Of a stretch of DNA of 5,522 bases, positions 1 through 3,194 are shown one piece after another. The translations under genes were made by a program, and so were the position numbers. Under the pieces are notes generated by a model. It saw only the letters and a list, made by a program, of their open reading frames with translations. It was not told the DNA's origin and made no database searches. Source of the DNA: Myxococcales bacterium (GTDB lineage: Bacteria; Desulfobacterota_B; Binatia; UBA1149; SPBQ01); assembly GCA_004525875.1 (NCBI GenBank), contig SPBQ01000178.1, forward strand, positions 1 to 5,522. Reading direction: 5' to 3'. The number at the start of each line of letters is the position of its first letter. Positions within the stretch are counted from its first letter, which is position 1.

Positions 1-200
1 ACGTCGAGCACGAAAAAGGATGTAAGCGCAAGAAAGAAAGACAGAGAAAAGAAAGAAGAAGAAAGAGAGAAGAGGAGAGAGAAAGAAGAGAGAGAAAAAG
101 AGAACTCGTTCAAAAAAAAAGTGATGATAAAAGAAAGAGAAACAAAAGAAAAGAAAACCTATATAATGGACGGCAGCGAAAGATGAGAATAAGAGAAAGG
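1..200. other. Purine-rich low-complexity stretch, probably a low-quality sequence end
   Basis: The plus strand is almost entirely A and G. Positions 43-104 are 62 consecutive purines and 112-120 is a run of nine A. There is no regular repeat unit. Composition differs completely from the GC-rich coding DNA that follows. The change is gradual: the Nudix reading frame entering from the right is clean to about 230, shows suspicious changes at 229 and 214, and is unrecognisable left of about 201. I see no supportable gene. The TATAAT at 162-167 is not trusted as a promoter. A genuine polypurine tract is the alternative, but loss of a conserved protein motif exactly where purines take over favours base-calling or assembly error. 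Confidence 0.7.
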
Positions 201-428
201 TTCGACGTCCTCGACCGGCTTGATGCCGACCGAGGGCAGCCGCATGACGGAGTTCGGATAAGAGCGCTTGGTCTGCAGGAGGAATCGTCCGTTCTTGCGC
301 AGAATCGCCCTGCAGACCTCGCCGTGACGGCGCTCGCTGACCGGCGGGAACGTCAGGGAGGGTAGCGAGCAGATCCGCTGCTGCGGGTGCCCGTACTTCC
401 TTGCCAGCGCGTCGACGGCGGCGCTCAC
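201..428 (-). CDS. Nudix hydrolase, N-terminal part only (3' end lost in bad sequence)
   Basis: Nudix enzymes hydrolyse nucleoside diphosphates linked to another group, using a metal-binding Nudix box. About 76 residues are readable. Around residues 36-66 there is a typical Nudix beta-strand region, with GEVCRAILRKNGRFLL, then QTKRSYP, then MRLPS, followed by the start of the Nudix box (about 67-76, ending at EDVE). The box normally begins G-x5-E; here the E (73) is present, but the first G (67) and the G before the E (72) both read Val. The REUxEE helix is not readable. The start is GTG at 428, which overlaps the stop of the DHH gene as GTGA and has a good ribosome binding site. The frame stays open to a TAG at 159-161, but residues beyond about 201 do not look like a Nudix protein. 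The substrate cannot be predicted. A true frameshifted pseudogene is possible but less likely than sequence error. Confidence 0.72.
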
Positions 429-1396
429 GACGCGGTCTCCTGTGAGATCGCGTCGACGATGCGGCGAGTGATCTGGGCGGAGCGATCGTTGCCGGTCGTG
501 GCCATGTTGCAGCCGGCCGCGGCGGGGTGGCCGCCACCGCCGAAGCGTGCGGCCAGGCGCGAGAGGTCGACGCTGCAGCCGGGGGTTCGCCGGAAGCTGA
601 TGCAGTCGCCACAGTTGTCGTAGAGCGCGAACACAGCGCAGTCGTAGTCGTCCTTCCAGCGATCCGCAATCTCTCCGGCGTAGTCGTCGCACTCGGCGGC
701 GACGACGAGGTCCGCGTCCGGCACCGCCGCAACCTGGCGCGTGGCGACGGCGAGGTCGAGAGATTCCGCCAGCTCGGTGGACACTCGTTCGAGCGCCTGC
801 TCGATGGCCAGCGTCGGTGTGAGACGGGAGTCCAGCGACAGCAACGTCCGGTATGCCTCGGACTGCCTCATCGCTCGCACGGCCAGCGCCATCTCGCGGG
901 AACCGTCGATTCTGAGGACCCACCGGTCAACGTCGTCGGCGAGCATGACGAGGTTGTGAAGGGCGAGCAGCCCCGGGTGGGACTCCCCGCCCTCCTCGGC
1001 CCGCTTGCAGAGGTATTCGTACAGCAGGCGCGAGGCTGCGTACCGGTCGTCGAGGACGAAGTCGGTGAAGGCTACGTTGAGCTCACCCTCTCTGCGCCGA
1101 TCGATCGCCGACTTGTGGTGATCGATCCAGTAGAGCTTCAGGCCATCTGCGACCAGCGTGTCCAGATGCAAGCTGGTCGCGGGCTTGCGCCACGAAATGT
1201 CCGTGATCCAGAGCTCTTCCTCATAGGGATGAGTCGGGTCGTAGCCGAGAAGGATCTCGTCGATATCCCGGTTGCTCGCGAACACCGGCTCGAAGCGGCG
1301 ACCGGCGAAATAGCGGGCTGCGACGACGGCGCAGGTGGTGCCGTCAAGACAGCTGGGGCCGTGACTGACCACCGTGACGCGACGTTCGTCGAGCAT
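425..1396 (-). CDS. DHH/DHHA1 family phosphoesterase
   Basis: This is a 323-residue protein of the DHH superfamily (RecJ, NrnA and PPX1 relatives), metal-dependent enzymes that cleave phosphodiester or phosphoanhydride bonds. Motif I is SHGPSCLDG (11-19), motif II contains D66 in ITDIS, motif III is the name-giving DHH at 92-94 (WIDHHKS), and motif IV is likely the acidic LADDVDRW (152-159). The C-terminal DHHA1 substrate-binding domain ends in GGGGHPAAAG (286-295). In motif I the first metal-binding Asp of the usual DxD is Cys16, with Asp18 kept. As I recall, HGNCPDG-type DHH proteins also carry Cys there. No signal peptide or membrane segment is visible, so it should be cytoplasmic. The ATG start is 7 bp after the oxidoreductase stop and the 3' end overlaps the Nudix start. 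No good ribosome binding site is seen close to the ATG (a GGAG lies 21 nt away), so it may depend on coupling. Possible substrates are oligonucleotides, cyclic dinucleotides or polyphosphate; I cannot choose. Confidence 0.88.
   Translation of the reverse strand: MLDERRVTVVSHGPSCLDGTTCAVVAARYFAGRRFEPVFASNRDIDEILLGYDPTHPYEEELWITDISWRKPATSLHLDTLVADGLKLYWIDHHKSAIDRRREGELNVAFTDFVLDDRYAASRLLYEYLCKRAEEGGESHPGLLALHNLVMLADDVDRWVLRIDGSREMALAVRAMRQSEAYRTLLSLDSRLTPTLAIEQALERVSTELAESLDLAVATRQVAAVPDADLVVAAECDDYAGEIADRWKDDYDCAVFALYDNCGDCISFRRTPGCSVDLSRLAARFGGGGHPAAAGCNMATTGNDRSAQITRRIVDAISQETAS
437..441 (-). promoter_or_regulatory. Shine-Dalgarno site of the Nudix gene
   Basis: On the minus strand AGGAG lies 8 nt before the GTG at 428, which is near-ideal spacing. 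It sits inside the last codons of the DHH gene. It decides the GTG start and, with the GTGA stop/start overlap, indicates translational coupling of the two genes. Confidence 0.75.
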
Positions 1397-1402
1397 GTCG
1401 CA

Positions 1403-2401
1403 TCATACTACAGCCGTCTCCGGCGGGAGAACAACCGGCTCCTGCCTCCCCGAGTGCGCCGCGTGGCTGCAGGCGTCTGCCACCGCCACTGCCGCGAGAC
1501 CGTCGCGATAGCTGGCACGCGGCGCGGCGCCGGTCCGCGCGTCGTCGACGAAGGCTTCGAGCGCGACCTGCACCGTATGCGCCGGGGGTGGTAGCGCGAT
1601 CTCCTCGCGACCCTCGGGCGTGATGTGGACGAGCGTGTTGTGCACGTGATCGCCGATGAGCTGGCCGTTCTCGCCGCTGATCTCGATCAGCCCGTTACGA
1701 GCGCGGGAGCTGCGGGCGCACGTGATCATCGCGAGAGCGTCGCTGTTCTCGAACGTCATCAAGCTGGCGAAGTTGTCCTCCGTGCGCGCGGTGTAGACGG
1801 CCGCCGTCCGGCAGGCCACCGTCGCCGGCTCCAGGCCGGTGATGTAGCGGATCAGATCGAAGCAGTGGACGCCTGTATGGAGGATACTGCCTCCGCCCGA
1901 ACGTTCGGGGTCATCGATCCACTCGATCTGCGGCTGCGGGGGGAAGCGCTGGCTCATCACGATCGAATCGATGCGACCGAGCAGTGGCAGCTGGTCTCGA
2001 ATCCTATTGACCACGGTGTTGAACCGCAGCGTATGACCGGCGAGGCAGTAGGCACTGGCCGCGTCGAGCGTATCTCGAATGCGGCCGCCGGTCGCCGCGT
2101 CGGGCGCGACGGGCTTCTCGACGAGGAGCCGCTTGCCCGAGCCGGCCGCGGCCGAGACGAGGTCCTCCAGCAGCGACGGAACGGTGACGAGCACGACGGC
2201 GTCGATGTCCGCGCGCGTGCACAGACCCACAGCGTCGGCGGTGTACTCGCAGGCGCACTGCGCGGCGATCTCCCGACCAGCGGCTCCGTCGCGACGACAG
2301 ACGACGACCAGGTCGATGCCCTCGACGTCGCGGGCTGCGTGCCGCGCGTAGCGGCTGCCGTGACGGCCCACGCCGACGATCCCGAGGCGAAGCGGAGACA
2401 C
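1403..2401 (-). CDS. Gfo/Idh/MocA family NAD(P)-dependent oxidoreductase
   Basis: This is a 332-residue protein typical in length for glucose-fructose oxidoreductase / inositol dehydrogenase-like enzymes, which oxidise or reduce sugars, polyols or their derivatives with NAD(P). An N-terminal Rossmann fold has GIVGVGRHG (7-15, a GxGxxG motif) and the family EKP signature at 95-97 (LLVEKPVAPD). The C-terminal domain has GGGSILHTGVHCFD (169-182). The usual catalytic pattern there is D-x-x-x-H; the His (179) is present, but the usual Asp reads His175. The frame is open upstream to an ATG at 2599, but those residues fit no Rossmann start and would run into nth. GTG at 2401 places the first beta strand correctly. 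There is no Shine-Dalgarno sequence before it, whereas a promoter ends 6 nt upstream, so leaderless translation is proposed. It is the first gene of the block with the DHH and Nudix genes. The substrate is unknown. Confidence 0.88.
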   Translation of the reverse strand: MSPLRLGIVGVGRHGSRYARHAARDVEGIDLVVVCRRDGAAGREIAAQCACEYTADAVGLCTRADIDAVVLVTVPSLLEDLVSAAAGSGKRLLVEKPVAPDAATGGRIRDTLDAASAYCLAGHTLRFNTVVNRIRDQLPLLGRIDSIVMSQRFPPQPQIEWIDDPERSGGGSILHTGVHCFDLIRYITGLEPATVACRTAAVYTARTEDNFASLMTFENSDALAMITCARSSRARNGLIEISGENGQLIGDHVHNTLVHITPEGREEIALPPPAHTVQVALEAFVDDARTGAAPRASYRDGLAAVAVADACSHAAHSGRQEPVVLPPETAVV

Positions 2402-2407
2402 GACGGC

Positions 2408-2436
2408 ACAATAGGAGCCGGCGCCGCGCGCGTCAA
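2408..2436 (-). promoter_or_regulatory. Predicted sigma70-like promoter of the oxidoreductase-DHH-Nudix block
   Basis: On the minus strand TTGACG (2436-2431, 5/6 to the -35 consensus) is followed after exactly 17 bp by TATTGT (2413-2408, 4/6 to the -10 consensus and fitting TANNNT). Taking the last -10 base as -7, transcription would begin at 2401, the G of the proposed GTG start. That predicts a leaderless mRNA and explains the missing ribosome binding site. The promoter overlaps a dyad that could act as an operator. It is a prediction from sequence only. Confidence 0.5.
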
Positions 2437-2464
2437 CGTTGCAATCGGCGCGCGGTGCTCCTAT
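2411..2464. promoter_or_regulatory. 54-bp dyad with concentric inverted repeats, operator candidate
   Basis: ATAGGAGC (2411-2418) and GCTCCTAT (2457-2464) are perfect 8-bp inverted arms centred at 2437.5. The perfect palindrome CAACGTTG (2434-2441) has the same centre. A further 8-bp pair, CCGCGCGC (2424-2431) with GCGCGCGG (2448-2455), is offset by two bases and could extend a hairpin with a small bulge. The outer arm overlaps the -10 box and the central palindrome overlaps the -35 box of the oxidoreductase promoter. A DNA-binding regulator or a cruciform/hairpin role is possible. The regulator, if any, is not identifiable here. The GC-rich inner arms alone could be compositional. Confidence 0.42.
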
Positions 2465-2495
2465 CACGCTGCGCATGCCGGCCCGGCACGCACGC

Positions 2496-2525
2496 ATGAC
2501 CGATGACACGAAGTCTGTCGATAAT
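2496..2525 (+). promoter_or_regulatory. Predicted sigma70-like promoter of nth
   Basis: ATGACC (2496-2501, 4/6 to the -35 consensus) and GATAAT (2520-2525, 5/6 to the -10 consensus) are separated by 18 bp. With the last -10 base as -7, transcription would start at 2532, the A of the preferred nth ATG, again predicting a leaderless mRNA. AT-rich hexamers like this are uncommon in the surrounding GC-rich DNA. The caveat is that an alternative nth ATG lies within the -35 box at 2496. Confidence 0.42.
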
Positions 2526-2531
2526 CGCCGC

Positions 2532-3173
2532 ATGCCGTACGTGCTGCGCGCTTTGCGCACCGAGTACGCGAAGGGAACGGCGCCCGTCGTCACGTTCATC
2601 TCGGTGATGACGCGCGACCCCTATCGCGTGCTCGCCGGCTGTATCCTCAGCCTGCGCACGCAGGATTCGACCACTGCGGCGGCCGCCGAGCGACTGTTCG
2701 CCCTGGCTCCGGACGTCGACGCGCTGGCCCGTGCCGACGTCGGTGCGGTCGAGCGCGCGATCTATCAAGTGGGCTTCTACCGCACGAAGGCGCCGCAGCT
2801 CGTCGTGATGGCGGCGCGGATCCGCGATGAGTTCGGGAGCCGCGTTCCGGACGATCTCGACACGCTCCTAACCTTCAAGGGCGTCGGGCGGAAGACGGCG
2901 AACCTGGTTGTCACCCTCGGATATGCGAAGCCTGGGATCTGCGTCGACACGCACGTTCACCGCATATCGAATCGCTGGGGGTACGTCGAGACGGACACGC
3001 CGGAGAAAACCGAAGACGCGTTGCGCGCGCGGCTCCCCCGACGCTACTGGATCGAATACAACGACCTGCTGGTCGCGTTCGGGCAGACTCGGTGCAAACC
3101 CACTTCGCCGGTGTGCAGCGACTGTCCGGTCGCGCGCTGGTGCCCGCGCGTCGGCGTCACTCGCAGTCGTTGA
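2532..3173 (+). CDS. nth: Endonuclease III, DNA glycosylase/AP lyase
   Basis: Endonuclease III removes oxidised pyrimidines from DNA and nicks the resulting abasic site in base excision repair. The protein is 213 residues, against 211 in E. coli Nth. The helix-hairpin-helix runs to GVGRKTAN, with catalytic Lys121 (E. coli Lys120). The catalytic Asp139 lies in CVDTHVHR (E. coli Asp138). The C-terminal [4Fe-4S] ligands Cys188, 195, 198 and 204 have the exact C-x6-C-x2-C-x5-C spacing, each one residue off the E. coli numbering. This near-identity of numbering supports ATG 2532 over the in-frame starts at 2439 (TTG), 2475 and 2496. No start has a Shine-Dalgarno sequence, and the promoter predicts transcription from 2532. 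The loop that reads SAQATD in E. coli is SLRTQD here, so the DNA-gap-filling Gln41 is replaced by Arg42. The gene is divergent from the oxidoreductase and convergent with the VWA gene, so it is probably monocistronic. Confidence 0.93.
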   Translation: MPYVLRALRTEYAKGTAPVVTFISVMTRDPYRVLAGCILSLRTQDSTTAAAAERLFALAPDVDALARADVGAVERAIYQVGFYRTKAPQLVVMAARIRDEFGSRVPDDLDTLLTFKGVGRKTANLVVTLGYAKPGICVDTHVHRISNRWGYVETDTPEKTEDALRARLPRRYWIEYNDLLVAFGQTRCKPTSPVCSDCPVARWCPRVGVTRSR

Positions 3174-3194
3174 GCGCGGTCGGACGCGCGCTCA
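3171..3194. terminator. Hairpin between convergent genes, possible bidirectional terminator
   Basis: TGAGCGCG (3171-3178) and CGCGCTCA (3187-3194) form a perfect 8-bp stem with an 8-nt loop. The first three pairs are the nth stop codon (TGA, 3171-3173) and the VWA-gene stop codon (TGA on the minus strand, 3192-3194). It is the only intergenic DNA between the two convergent genes. No U-tract follows on either strand, so it is not a classic intrinsic terminator. It may instead protect 3' ends or slow polymerase. Confidence 0.4.

Noticed and set aside
43..104. 62-nt pure purine run as a triplex-forming or mirror-repeat element
   Set aside because: There is no clear mirror symmetry or repeat unit, and a conserved Nudix motif is lost where the purine region begins, which favours sequence error.
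162..167. Perfect TATAAT -10 box
   Set aside because: It lies inside the A/G-rich tail judged to be artefactual, with no -35 partner and no trustworthy gene to serve.
159..923. Minus-strand frame of 254 codons as one protein
   Set aside because: Residues before the GTG at 428 are an Arg-rich shadow of the DHH gene, and residues after about 201 fall in the corrupted tail. Only the middle part is a real Nudix protein.
527..1594. Long plus-strand open frame of 355 codons opposite the DHH gene
   Set aside because: It is a high-GC antisense shadow with Arg/Val/Gly-biased composition and no recognisable domain, while the opposite strand encodes a protein with all DHH motifs.
1625..2506. Plus-strand open frame of 293 codons opposite the oxidoreductase
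   Set aside because: It is antisense to a clear Gfo/Idh/MocA protein and runs through the divergent promoter region; no motif supports it.
2439..2531. N-terminal extension of nth from TTG 2439, ATG 2475 or ATG 2496
   Set aside because: The extra residues have no match to the E. coli Nth N-terminus, no ribosome binding site precedes any of these starts, and a promoter appears to occupy 2496-2525. The ATG at 2496 remains possible.
2402..2599. N-terminal extension of the oxidoreductase to ATG 2599
   Set aside because: Rossmann proteins of this family start a few residues before the first beta strand. The extension would run antisense into nth and lacks any domain.
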